64,000 nucleotides of DNA from contig WFMF01000292.1 in the NCBI GenBank assembly GCA_011033025.1, positions 62,001-126,000 on the forward strand. Direction: 5' to 3'. The first letter of the stretch is position 1, and every line of letters begins with the position of its first letter. Of the stretch, positions 38,425 through 48,596 are shown one piece after another. The notes under the pieces were generated by a model. It made no database searches. It had not been told where the DNA came from and saw only the letters and a list, made by a program, of their open reading frames with translations. Made by a program: the position numbers and the translations under genes. This stretch comes from Beroe forskalii (Eukaryota > Ctenophora > Nuda > Beroida > Beroidae).

Positions 38425-39957
38425 CCTCTAGGCAGAGCTAAGGATAACCCCGAACTGTTAAAAACTATCGCGGATAGAAACTACAACCCAGATTTTATTC
38501 AAAGTAGCTTTGTTGCACTCGGAATACAATTTGCGAATAATATGTCTATAACAGATATTATGGAAGTGAACTATGAAGCCAAAATAACAAAAGCTAAATC
38601 TTGGGTAAACATATGGAATAGGAGGGATCTCACTCTCATGGGCAAAGTCACAATTATAAAATCTCTGATCTATGCGCAATTCTCATACCTAGCGTCACCC
38701 ATGATTAATCCATCAGTCACTCTAATCAGGAAGATTGACACCATGACTTATAACTTCTTGTGGGGCTGCAAGCGAGATAAGATTAAACGGGAGGTGGTAA
38801 AAAGGAGCACTAGTTGTGGAGGTTTGGGCCTTTTCGATTTTTCAGAGTTTACTATAAGTCTTAAGCTGACTCTTATTAGAAAAATATTGGATCCGAAATT
38901 CAGACATAACTGGAAGAACGTTTTAGTAAGTCAGTTAAAGTTTCCAAACGAACCTGAAATCTCGATAGAAAATGCCCTCGCTCACCCAAGCTATGTTATT
39001 GTTGGGGATTTATTAAAATGCTATCAAGATTGGAAAACTAAATCAACTACTGCTAAGGGCAGTTGTACGAACCATTGTGTCTGGAACAATTATAATATTA
39101 CAGATATTGGCTCCAGATTATGGAACAATGGTCTTATTTCACGTGGTATCTTGTATATTACAGATTTCATGGATGATGATAACACCCTGATGCCATACAA
39201 TCTATTCTGCGAACGCTGGAATTTAGATAGTACTGTTATTACCCCAAAAACCTATGTAGATATAAAAATGGCGATTAGAAAATTCAACTGCCCGATGGTG
39301 ACGCATAGAGATATTTCCAGAATCGATAAGAAGGATAGCCTGCAATTTTTCAATGACGCTAATAAAAATGTATGTAAATCGGTTAATGGAGGTAAAATCC
39401 GCGGTCAGATGCAGGTTACTTCTTCACCAGACGATCTGCCTGCACTCAAAGCATGGACTACGCACCTTTATAAAGATTATATAGACTGGACAGTAGTGCT
39501 GGATAATACCTTCAATGGCATTACCAACAATTATAAATTAATTCAATTTCAATATAAGTTACTTATGCGGATCTCAACCTGTAAATATATGAGATACAAA
39601 ATGAAAATTGCAACGGACAATGGTCAGTGTAGTCTTTGCCATTCCTCCTTAGAAACTCTACAACATATATTCCTAAAATGCCCCCACACACAACTATTCC
39701 TAGATAAGCTGCAAAAATTCATTAAGAATAACATAGACGCCTATTATGATGATAGAAATAAGATATTCTTCATGCTATGTAACCATATCGACCCGACCAT
39801 TAATTATCTAAATCTATCTGCTAAATGGTACATAAGTAAGAACTTTCAAAACTCTAAGCCGCTAGATTGGCTAGAATATACTAGATATACGAAATTCGCG
39901 TTAAACGGCGATAGAACAAATATCCGCGTTATTCTACTGGAGAAGCTGACTCCGTGA
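38386..39957 (+). CDS. LINE pol C-terminal fragment: RT thumb and zinc-knuckle region
   Basis: An intact 523-codon frame. Residues 3-15 (IKLNADKTKCIPL) match the segment following the RT catalytic core (G-K-N--K-T); the endonuclease and the RT palm with its FADD-type motif are absent. Residues ~44-135 (LGIQFANNMS, then WNRRDLTLMGKVTIIKSLIY, then YNFLWGCKRDKIKR) are typical of L1/Tx1-like elements. CSLCHSSLETLQHIFLKC (C415, C418, H427, C432) is the zf-RVT type CCHC motif near the end. No stop or frameshift in 1.57 kb means a young insertion. The first ATG lies inside the tandem array and is not the native start. Confidence 0.85.
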   Translation: MQIKLNADKTKCIPLGRAKDNPELLKTIADRNYNPDFIQSSFVALGIQFANNMSITDIMEVNYEAKITKAKSWVNIWNRRDLTLMGKVTIIKSLIYAQFSYLASPMINPSVTLIRKIDTMTYNFLWGCKRDKIKREVVKRSTSCGGLGLFDFSEFTISLKLTLIRKILDPKFRHNWKNVLVSQLKFPNEPEISIENALAHPSYVIVGDLLKCYQDWKTKSTTAKGSCTNHCVWNNYNITDIGSRLWNNGLISRGILYITDFMDDDNTLMPYNLFCERWNLDSTVITPKTYVDIKMAIRKFNCPMVTHRDISRIDKKDSLQFFNDANKNVCKSVNGGKIRGQMQVTSSPDDLPALKAWTTHLYKDYIDWTVVLDNTFNGITNNYKLIQFQYKLLMRISTCKYMRYKMKIATDNGQCSLCHSSLETLQHIFLKCPHTQLFLDKLQKFIKNNIDAYYDDRNKIFFMLCNHIDPTINYLNLSAKWYISKNFQNSKPLDWLEYTRYTKFALNGDRTNIRVILLEKLTP

Positions 39958-40179
39958 TCTAAATACTCTTCATCTCTCTCGGTTATCTCGTTCCTGCTCT
40001 TCCCTCCCTGAATTCTATCTCTTTTTCTGACACCTTCAGATCTTGTGCTGTGCCAGGGTGGTGAAATCTGACGTGGTGAGGAGCTGTCTGCTGATGAGGT
40101 GATATATGAAATTACAAAAAAAAACCAAAAAAAAAATCAAAAAATGTATAAAAAACACAAAAAAAAAAGAAGAAAAATA

Positions 40180-40780
40180 AAGTTTAAAAAAGAACGTAAA
40201 ACAAAATAAAAAGAAAAGAAAAGAAAAATTTAGTTTATTTTAATTTATTTCAATTTATTTTAATTTATTTTTTTTCATATTTACTCTTGTTTCATGTATT
40301 TTGTGGGATGAAGGCTGAGGCAATAGACAAGGGAAAACTGTCACTGTTTAAGTACATTATCACTATGATGAATGTGACAGGATGTGAGAGCGCCCTAACA
40401 AGGTGCTCAGTGATCATTCGCCACACTCTGAGTGAAAAAAAAATAAAATAAAATAAAATAAAATAAAATAAAATAAAAAGAAAATAAAGTTTAAAAAAAA
40501 GAAAATATTAAATAAAAAGAAAAGAAAAGAATATTTCATTTTAGTTTATTATTTATTTTAATATACCTACTTTTATTTCAGATATTTCAGATTTTGTGGG
40601 ATGAAGGCTGAGGCAATAGACAAGGGAATAATGTCACTATTTAAGTACATGTACACGATGATGAATGTGACAGGGTGTGAGAGCGCCCTAACAAGGTGCT
40701 CAATGATCATTCGCCACACTCTGAGTGAAAAAAAAAAAAAAAAAAAAAATAAAAATAAAAAAAAAAAAAAAAAAACGGGC
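40180..40780 (+). repeat. Two tandem ~290-bp A-rich retrosequence-like units
   Basis: Units at about 40180-40470 and 40480-40780 share a ~135-base core (40299-40434 and 40593-40728). The core starts TTTTGTGGGATGAAGGCTGA, ends GCCACACTCTGAGTG, and is followed by poly(A) or (AAAAT)n. Each is preceded by A-rich then T-rich sequence. The cores look about 90% alike. They lie just 3' of the LINE and may be its 3' end or a separate SINE copied in tandem. Confidence 0.65.
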
Positions 40781-40797
40781 ATTGGCCCTATCGTCAA

Positions 40798-42968
40798 TGA
40801 ATTTCACAATTATATGGTTTCTGTAGTGTGAGAATCTTCCAAAAGTTCCAGTTTTACTGAAGAGTGTTCACTGTGAGTGTGCAGTGTCCATTTCTCCTAT
40901 AACAGGCCCAGTGAGTTTTTCTTGCCTTAGTCTACTGTATTATGCTGATTCATTATGGTATTACCATATCAGCATATTTATTAGGCGAGGAAAGCGTCGA
41001 TAGAAAATATGATTCAAATGTTATTCGTAGTGTTCAACGCTCTTTCGGAATGTATTTTTTTGAATGCCTTTACAAACTTCGATTTTGCTAAAGAATAAAG
41101 ATTAAAAAATCAAAAATAAAGCCTAGAATTTGAGCGTAATCTTTCTTCTGTCGTTTGACGTTATGAGTTCCCAACTTGACACCATAACCTCAGTCACTAC
41201 TCACGCCTTGAAATACCTCACAGATTGTTCTTATTGTGCAAGACAAATTATTATTCGTATTGTTCTTCACGTAAGTTCCTTACACATACTCACAGTAATA
41301 ATGACCGATTGAAACAAATTTCATGATTCTTTCCTACCTTGTGCTTTACTGTTTAAACTATATTACAAAGTGCATTGTGACGAATCAAAAGTCAAAACTA
41401 ATAATGATATCGTGATTTTTATGACAATACGGATAATCTAATTATCAAGTTTCTTTAGAGGGGTGCGCACAGCCCATTCACTATATTACATACAGAATTT
41501 GTCAAATTTCTGCACGTGCGATTGGTTACAATTTTGTTAGTTCTTTTGTTGAGCAGGGAGCTAATCAACTTATTGCCTTACCAACAAGCAACCTGCATCT
41601 CAGAGCGCTTCACTACAAAAGATGGCGACAGCCACGATTTTTATATGGTTTTATTGACTTTGAAGGCTTGGGCTAATATTATCGATATCACTATAAGTCG
41701 CAATATACTTAGAAACTGGTCTATTTTAATTCATTATTAGTATATTGGCTACCAGTAAAGAGTGATTGATTTCTTGCTCGTGAGATACTTTATTACTTAA
41801 GGGATCTTAAATTCTCGACAATCGACTTCTATTCTTCCATTAGAGCATTAGAGGGTTGAAGGATGGAGCTTAAGCACTCTTTGTCTTTTAATTTAACGTA
41901 ATCATTTTGAAAAAATACCCACCATTCAAGTCGAAGCTAAGTAGGTCTGCTTATTTAGCTTGCAAATACAGCCAGGAGAACCTTTCAGTCAAGGAGTAAA
42001 TAGTCTTCTACTCAACTTAAAAACTTATATCAATGTTATGCCTCGAATATGTCAGCCCCTGATAAAGATTAATTAAAGGATGCCTTGAACTGTTCTAAAT
42101 ACTAAATCTCGGACCAATGCAATTTTGTTAAATTTTTACTGCATTTAGAGTATAATCATACTTCAGTTAGACTATATCTACAATTAATGAACGGTACCTC
42201 GGTATCATGTTTGCCAGTTATTACAGTAAGTACTACTATTGAGCTATTAGTGAACCGTGATGACAGGAATTTCAACCTGCGATTCACGAGAATATTATTC
42301 AAACTGCAGACCTACTTATGTTTTAGGATGTTGTTCACTGTTCGGTGCATATGACACAGCTTAAGTGGGTATCAATGATAGTTGGCATGTTTTGATTTGC
42401 CGGCCACGTTGCTGTTACAGATGTTTTGGTAGAGAAGTAGGCACAATGAATGATTCTCAAACAATGGAATTCGTAATTATTCTTCATAGCATCGTCTACG
42501 TCAAGACATTCATCATCTTGTAAAATTACAGTCTGCTTTAAGATGAATACGAATATTTCAAGACAGCCACAACCCCGAATCCAGGTGTGAATTACTAATT
42601 GTACGAATTTTTCAGTCGAGCATCTACAAAAGAGCCTGGGTGCATTTTCATTCCTCGGTCTCTCATTATTTCATGTCAGATTATTCTCTGATCTATCGCC
42701 TGACAACGCGCTTACATTCTCTGATATCGGGATTTGCCCCATAAAAGTAAACGATTGAGTATTGACTCGATTATTCCCATTATTCGTTAAAGATTGGTTA
42801 TTACTATCGTCATTCAAATTCGTGCAATACTGATAATATAGCGTTCATTTTTATGGCCTAATTGTTGTTTGACACGATTATTAATGATAAAATGCGGACA
42901 ATTAACATGAGACAGACGCTTTAAAGATCGATCAAAACCACATTTCTCTAACTCAACACATTGAGGGC
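40798..42968. other. Intergenic, nothing recognised
   Basis: AT-rich unique sequence upstream of the GPCR. No convincing exon, RNA gene or repeat array was seen. It presumably includes the receptor promoter, but no clear motif could be assigned. Confidence 0.45.
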
Positions 42969-43086
42969 ATGATCAACATCTCAGTTGACATCCATGGGCT
43001 CTCTGCAGAAGGAAACCTCATAGAATTCGCAGGGATTGGTCCCTTCGTGATGATAACCATATTCGATTACGTCATGTTTATCATAG
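42969..43086 (+). CDS. GPCR exon 1: extracellular N-terminus, start of TM1
   Basis: MINISVDIHGLSAEGNLIEF with one N-glycosylation site (NIS), then hydrophobic GPFVMITIFDYVMFII. Donor ATAG|GTAATT, phase 1. The intron that follows carries a 22-bp tandem duplication (TTTGGCAAAGTTTCTGCTTT core, about 43092-43136). Confidence 0.65.
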
Positions 43087-45719
43087 GTAATTTGGCAAAG
43101 TTTCTGCTTTTCTTTGGCAAAGTTTCTGCTTTTCTTTCTGCCATTTATTATAAAATCTGGTTGATTTCTTCTTGTTACTTCGACAATCTGAAGTATGAAA
43201 ATCATTGAACTACCAATAACCCTTCGTCCAACAAATAAACAACAAAACACCCTTCAACTGAACAACAACCAACTTCCTCAGGAATATTCGGTAACCTGCT
43301 GATCCTGTACGCCACTGTGCAGTACAATGCCATCAACCTGGACAAGGTCACCCTGGTATACGTCAAGAACATAGCAGTAGCCAACATCACGTGGACCTTC
43401 ATAACAACGCTCACTTTGTGCGTTTCTAACACGTGCAACAACCAGTGGTGCATGGGTGGGTTACATTAATTCAATGAGATTATTTTGCATTTAACGCACC
43501 TTGCCGAATGATTTCCTTACTCCTCCCTGAAATAGAATTTTACAAGGGAAATCTCGAATCACAATAATTGTGAGATGAAATGTCCTTCCCCCAGGTAAAA
43601 CAGTGTGTCTGCTGGTTGCCTACCTGAGGAACCCTCTAGCAGCAACTGAGATCCTCCTCATCTGTCTTATATCCACCCATCGGGTGTGGGCAATATCCAT
43701 GGCATTACGGGCTGACAGGTACAAATCACAATCTGATATTTCTTTGCATTACTTCTCAAATTTTGATGGCATAAAGCAGTGTTGCTGACATTTATATTTG
43801 AGTATTTGACTCCTCATTGACTCTTCAGTGAAAATTCAATGGTTTTGAATGGTTTCTTCACACTGCAATCCACAGCACACATTATAAACCATCCTGCCCC
43901 TGCAGTTACACAGCTCTGCACGCTAAGATGTTCTCTGCCGCAGCCTGGACTGTACCTCTGATCCTAGTCCTAGCCCTTTGCCTCTACCGGGAAACAGGTA
44001 TGCGGAGTCAGTTGAAAACGTTTAAATGACACGAGAAGTTTGGGGGTTGGCACGATTAACTACTTTATACCTAACGGACTTCATGACAAAATAGTTTGAA
44101 CTCAGCAATTGGGACTGCCGATCAATATCATGGTTCAAAGAGGTGAATCGATTCATCTTTCGTTGGTGAGTTTAAAACCAACCCGAAGGTATCAAGATTT
44201 TTAGCTTTTAACATTCCTATAATCTACCAGGAGTGTCGTATGACCCGCTGTTATCAACCTGCAAAGCCCTCCTTAACACCGAGCCGGACACAAAACACCT
44301 CGCGGCTGTGCTCGTGTTTACCCTCGTGATCCTGCCGTTCTGTATTACGATACTCAGTAACCTGATTTTACTCTACCACGCAGTCAGACTCTCAAAACCA
44401 CACCGGTTGGTAGAGCTGTGTTTTATTCGGAAATATTGTACTTAAATATTCAACAACCGGCATCAACAGCCATCCTTCAATGAAAAGCTAATTAAATCAA
44501 ACCGTTACACACTGACCACAATTCACAAATACCTTATGCCATTTCAAAAACCAAGCATTTTACGATGGGTAAATGAAACCACGTACCGCACAATGTACAC
44601 AACTGCAATCTCAATCAAACACTCCTGGCTCTTAGAGCTTAGAAAACCGTCTCTTCCAAACACTCCTGGTTCTTAGAGCTTAGAAAACCGTCTCTTCCAA
44701 ACACTCCTGGTTCTTAGAGCTTAAAAAACCGTCTCTTCCAAACACTGCTGGTTCTTAGAGCTTAGAAAACCGTCTCTTCCAAACACTCCTGGTTCTTAGA
44801 GCTTAGAAAACCGTCTCTTCCAAACACTCCTGGTTCTTAGAGCTTAAAAAACCGTCTCTTCCAAACACTCCTGGTTCTTAGAGCTTAGAAAACCGTCTCT
44901 TCCAAACACTCCTGGTTCTTAGAGCTTAGAAAACCGTCTCTTCCAAACACTCCTGGTTCTTAGAGCTTAGAAAACCGTCTCTTCCAAACACTCCTGGTTC
45001 TTAGAGCTTAGAAAACCGTCTCTTCCAAACACTCCTGGTTCTTAGAGCTTAGAAAACCGTCTCTTCCAAACACTCCTGGTTCTTAGAGCTTAAAAACCGT
45101 CTCTTCCAAACACTCCTGGTTCTTAGAGCTTAGAAAACCGTCTCTTCCAAACACTCCTGGTTCTTAGAGCTTAGAAAACCGTCTCTTCCAAACACTCCTG
45201 GTTCTTAGAGCTTAGAAAACCGTCTCTTCCAAACACTCCTGGTTCTTAGAGCTTAGAAAACCGTCTCTTCCAAACACTCCTGGTTCTGAGTGCTCACAAC
45301 ACCTCTAAACCGCACCGGGACGCGTCCTACAAAGGAGCACTTGTCACGGTATCAACTCTGTGCGGGTCTTCGTCATCACAGGAATTCCCAACATGTTCCG
45401 GCTCCTCCTGCCTCCCTTCGGTAAACCCTGCCCCAGTGCTCTGGCTGTCTTCAACACTCACGTGTACCTCATTAACTCCTCCTGCGACTCCATCCTCTTC
45501 ACTATTACCAGTAGGCGGTTCAGACAGTTCATCATGAAACGGATAGTCAAGGTGTATTTTACAGGAGGCAAACTGTCTGAGAGTTTAGCGACGAATACGA
45601 ATTCTAAGACTGGTAATAAATATCTACATCACAATGGAAGTGGCCACTGTACGAAGGTCAAACCGGTAACCCCGATTAACTTTTATACCAAACCACTCAG
45701 CCCCATATTAAGCAATTGA
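42969..45719 (+). CDS. Class A (rhodopsin-like) G-protein-coupled receptor, orphan
   Basis: Six exons (42969-43086, 43282-43455, 43595-43718, 43906-43997, 44231-44405, 45291-45719), about 370 residues. TM1 has GNLLILYA (Asn1.50). TM2 has KNIAVANITW (Asn at the usual Asp2.50). TM3 starts after CNNQWCMGKTVC and ends ISTHRVWAI, a DRY variant reading HRV. TM4 has AAAWTVPL (Trp4.50). TM5 has LVILPFCITI (Pro5.50). TM6 has ITGIPN instead of CWxP. TM7 ends SSCDSILF in place of NPxxY. Ligand unknown. Frame is lost by one base in TM6 at the G-run 45364-45366. It should sit in the plasma membrane, although the altered switches make signalling uncertain. Confidence 0.75.
43282..43455 (+). CDS. GPCR exon 2: TM1-TM2
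   Basis: CCTCAG|GA ... CATGG|GTGGGT. Encodes IFGNLLILYATVQYNAI, then DKVTLVYVKNIAVANITWTF and the Cys-rich first extracellular loop CVSNTCNNQWCMG. Phases fit both sides. Confidence 0.75.
43595..43718 (+). CDS. GPCR exon 3: TM3
   Basis: CCCCAG|GTAAAA ... GACAG|GTACAA. Encodes KTVCLLVAYLRNPLAATEIL, then LICLISTHRVWAISMALRAD. Cys3.25 is present for the usual disulfide. The DRY position reads HRV. Confidence 0.75.
43906..43997 (+). CDS. GPCR exon 4: TM4
   Basis: CCTGCAG|TTACAC ... AAACAG|GTATGC. Encodes YTALHAKMFSAAAWTVPLIL, then VLALCLYRET. The TM4 tryptophan is present. Confidence 0.75.
44231..44405 (+). CDS. GPCR exon 5: second extracellular loop and TM5
   Basis: CTACCAG|GAGTG ... CACACCG|GTTGGT. 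Encodes VSYDPLLSTCKALLNTEPDT, then KHLAAVLVFTLVILPFCITI, ending ...LSKPHR. The end sequence encoding SKPHR recurs at 45305-45319 with synonymous changes. Confidence 0.75.
44616..45290 (+). repeat. 41-bp minisatellite, ~16 copies, in GPCR intron 5
   Basis: The unit (contains AACACTCCTGGTTCTTAGAG) repeats about 16 times with very few differences, mainly CTTAGAAAAC/CTTAAAAAAC. The final unit changes TTCTTAG to TTCTGAG, and its AG is the best in-phase acceptor for exon 6. Low divergence implies recent expansion or conversion. Confidence 0.85.
45291..45719 (+). CDS. GPCR exon 6: TM6-TM7 and cytoplasmic tail, one-base frame break
   Basis: Acceptor TTCTGAG|TGC continues the exon-5 phase and reads AHNTSKPHRDASYKGALVTV, then STLCG. 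After the G-run 45364-45366 the conserved frame shifts to VFVITGIPNMFRLLLPPFG, TM7 and a 60-residue tail ending SPILSN. A fourth G at that run would restore continuity. As given, the upstream frame leaves the receptor sequence in TM6. Confidence 0.7.
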
Positions 45720-46016
45720 GCTGCAATTTTTAAATGATTCAACTTACATTTTACAAGATGCAGTTAAATTTTCGCGCGAATTATTGTCTTATCAATACTT
45801 TGGGGAGACGAAAAAATTAGAATGTTTTTCACTTTTACTATAAAGTATGACTGCCCAATGTCCTAGTTGACGAAGAAATTTTTTAGTATTATTGTTTTAA
45901 TTTTATATTTGATTTAAATTTTGAAATTGAATGAATTTATGGTACAAAGCTTTGTTTGTTTTGTTTTTTCTCTCAACTTGGTTCATTTTCGTGAAGCCCA
46001 TTATAGCAAGTATACA

Positions 46017-46022
46017 AATAAA
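46017..46022 (+). terminator. Candidate poly(A) signal of class A GPCR
   Basis: AATAAA 298 bases after the stop, in AT-rich sequence. It is the first clear hexamer noticed. Confidence 0.35.
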
Positions 46023-46049
46023 TTTCCATAAAAAATTAAATATAAGTGT

Positions 46050-46250
46050 ACCTTGGTTATGACATCTGTTGTCACGCCGCTGTTGTCACGCCGCTGTTGT
46101 CACGCCGCTGTTGTCACGCCGCTGTTGAGAGAGAATCCAGTTAGATCACCTCGAACTCGAGCACCTTTCTCTGATCTGTTGGATTCCAGAACCCTGATGG
46201 AAAAATCCAATATAAATACCAAAGAGGATCCGCGCTTGTTTTCTTTATAA
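46050..46250. repeat. Dispersed ~200-bp repeat, copy 1, with 14-bp internal array
   Basis: Shares with 54490-54650 the blocks TGTTGTMACGCCGCTGT, GAGAGAGAATCCAGT, AGATCA, CTCGA, CTGATGG, AAATMCAATAT, GGATC and GCTTGTTTT. Copy 1 has about four extra CTGTTGTCACGCCG units (46066-46123). It is either a repeat family or two diverged copies of an unknown transcribed unit. Confidence 0.6.
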
Positions 46251-47463
46251 CACATATTTTAGTACTTTTGTTGAACCAAAACATTTTAAAAATGCGAATT
46301 ATTCGTCGCAAGATTAATCAGCCGATGGATAGGTCACATAAGTTATGAAATGTCAAATAGACAAATTTAGATTATAAATTATTTAGATTTAAGCGTTGTT
46401 TTACTTTAGGAAGCTTTAGCAGTCCTCATGAATAGCTGGTGCCCCGAATAAAAGAGAGATTAGGAGATTTAACAAGATTGAGAAAGTCTTAATTTCCGAT
46501 CGACTTATACCCCAAGGTACCATTGAGCCCTTTTTACCAGGGTACCATAGAACACTGGCTTTCACTTTCAAGGAAAGTAAAATCATAGATTGATCATATC
46601 GTTGTAGACATAAAAACATGATTCTGTTTAAAAGCTCTTGTTAATGTTACATAAACACATTATCAAAAAAATAGCAATTTTTCATTACCCAAAAATATGC
46701 AGCATAAAAACCAAAACAAGAATTGCGCCTGCACCACCACAATTATTGTTGTTACCGTAGGCCGTATGCAGGCGCTTAATTTCCCTCCCCCACGGTGCTT
46801 GATGTAACCTTAGCATCATAAAAAGATAATACAAAACGCAGTCGTTATAATAAAGTAATATAAACATTGTTCCGATGCGCGTGCTGCGCGCGACCACCGA
46901 GAACACAAATTGGCACGTGCCATTTCTTCTAAAACTCTTGCGCGCGTTCGTTGTTGTACTCAGTTCGTTGTAGATTTCGCGCCATTTTGTTGAATTGGTT
47001 TACGTTTCGCATCAAATTGTGTCACCGTTTATTCACGCGATGTATTTTCTTGAATGTTTATACTGAGTTGATATCACTTTTTATCTGATTTTCAAATTTC
47101 GTGCTTTCGTTTTCTGTTTCAATGCTGTCTCTTGTTCCAAAAAGCAATATTCGTCTTTCACAGCGAATAGTATTTCTCAAACTTAGTCGAATCCAGCAGA
47201 AAGGCTAATAGTTATGCAGTTTGGTACTAAACCTAGTAAAAAATGAAGCCTTTTCCTCCAATCCACCGCCCAACTCACACCTAAGATTTTAGCTTTTTAA
47301 GACACGAATACTTCAACAGCATAATTAAATTTAGAACTTATCATAATTTAGGAGTTCGAGCATGCGGCACGGATGGGCCAGATCAACCTATAAGATTTAT
47401 ACTTTTGACAACCGACAGCTCCATGAATTAAGAAATTCGTTATTTCGAAGATTTATGTGATAT

Positions 47464-47505
47464 GGGGACGGAGGGACGGACGGAGGGACGGACGGAGGGA
47501 CATTT
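47464..47505 (+). repeat. GGAC/GGAG minisatellite
   Basis: About two and a half units of GGACGGAGGGACGGAC. Confidence 0.7.
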
Positions 47506-48292
47506 TTGCGACTGATATTATAAAGGAGCAATCCGGGCACTTTCCAGAAATTACAGTAGTTGTATTGCAAAACTTGACCTGATATACACATATTCTATTT
47601 ATCACCCTCCCAGACCACGATCTCTGCCAACCCTCTCATTTGCCTTTTTGTATACACAAAAAGGCCAATGGGGAGGGAAAAAATTAGGTCAACTTAGTAG
47701 ATAGTCATATACTGAGCGATAAACTAACGAATAGGAGTGTGTTAAGTGTTATCGAAAATTATCACTCGAGGTGTTAGCCAAGTTTGACAATTTTTGATAA
47801 CACACGATCCATGAGATAGTTAATTGTATAATCACCCGATCCAACTTGGCTAGGTCTAGCTGTTTGTCGTCAGCATTATACCCCGCCCATATCAGGATTT
47901 ATCGAAAAGGGGGCAATCAAAGCTTAGGCCCCATTTAGGATTAAAAAAGGGGTCCAAAAAAGGGCGTTCCCCAACTCAGGAGTTAGATTGTTTTTTCAGT
48001 GGATCAATGGAGTATAGCCTATAAACTACCGAACGTACTCAGTCCTCAAACCTTCTATACTATTTACTTGACACTATGTTACAGTTTGGGGCCCATACGA
48101 CCCTTAATATTGTAGGGGCTGTATTTATTTGAGTATTAGTTCTCTGTAATTTCTTTCATTCACTGCCGATAGAGGAAGCAACGCTCCTTTAAGGAGGTGG
48201 ATTAAATCAATCATGGACAGCTGCTGCAAAATACACTTGGCTCAATGGACCGTGTGGCTGCGTAGGTGAGAATTATCAGCCTTAGCACGATT

Positions 48293-48372
48293 GGTAGGGT
48301 TGGGGATCGAACCACTAACCACTCGATCAAAAGTTCGATACCTTAAACACTGCACTACCTGGTCGTTACCGT
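48293..48372 (-). mobile_element. tRNA-derived SINE head or tRNA pseudogene
   Basis: On the minus strand, GGTAGTGCAGTGTTTAAGG matches an RNA polymerase III A box, and GTGGTTCGATCCCC about 30 bases downstream matches a B box. The middle resembles an anticodon arm (CTTTTGA) but the stem is imperfect and no clean acceptor stem is visible. It therefore looks like a SINE or decayed tRNA rather than a working gene. It lies downstream of the LDLa-GPCR and may fall in its 3' UTR. Confidence 0.6.
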
Positions 48373-48596
48373 CCTTTTCTTCTCCACTGATTTCTTCACA
48401 GGTTCCTCCTCTTAAACTCGCTCCACTTTGCTTGGTCTGAATTAAATTTACTATTCCTCTTATGGACCACATTACGAATCCCATTACGAAAAACAAATAA
48501 TTACTTACAGTCTCATTAGTAGTAATAGTCATGGCGTTTTTCTTGGTAGTTTTCCCCGTATTATGATGCTCAGTCTCTGCAGTCATTGGTAAACGT

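Larger units (their letters stand above)
38301..40180 (+). mobile_element. 5'-truncated non-LTR retrotransposon (LINE)
   Basis: Contains the C-terminal part of a LINE pol frame and an A-rich tail region from about 40115. The 5' end is truncated inside the reverse transcriptase, where the 16-bp array begins. No clear target duplication could be located because the A-rich 3' edge is ill-defined. Confidence 0.75.
45720..48596. other. Intergenic between two receptor genes, convergent
   Basis: Holds the GPCR 3' UTR, a dispersed ~200-bp repeat (46050-46250, related copy at 54490-54650), a GGAC/GGAG minisatellite at 47464-47505 and a tRNA-derived sequence at 48293-48372. No coding exon recognised. 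Confidence 0.5.

Noticed and set aside
44616..45290. CRISPR-like array
   Set aside because: The 41-bp units are directly tandem with no unique spacers, and the window is eukaryotic.
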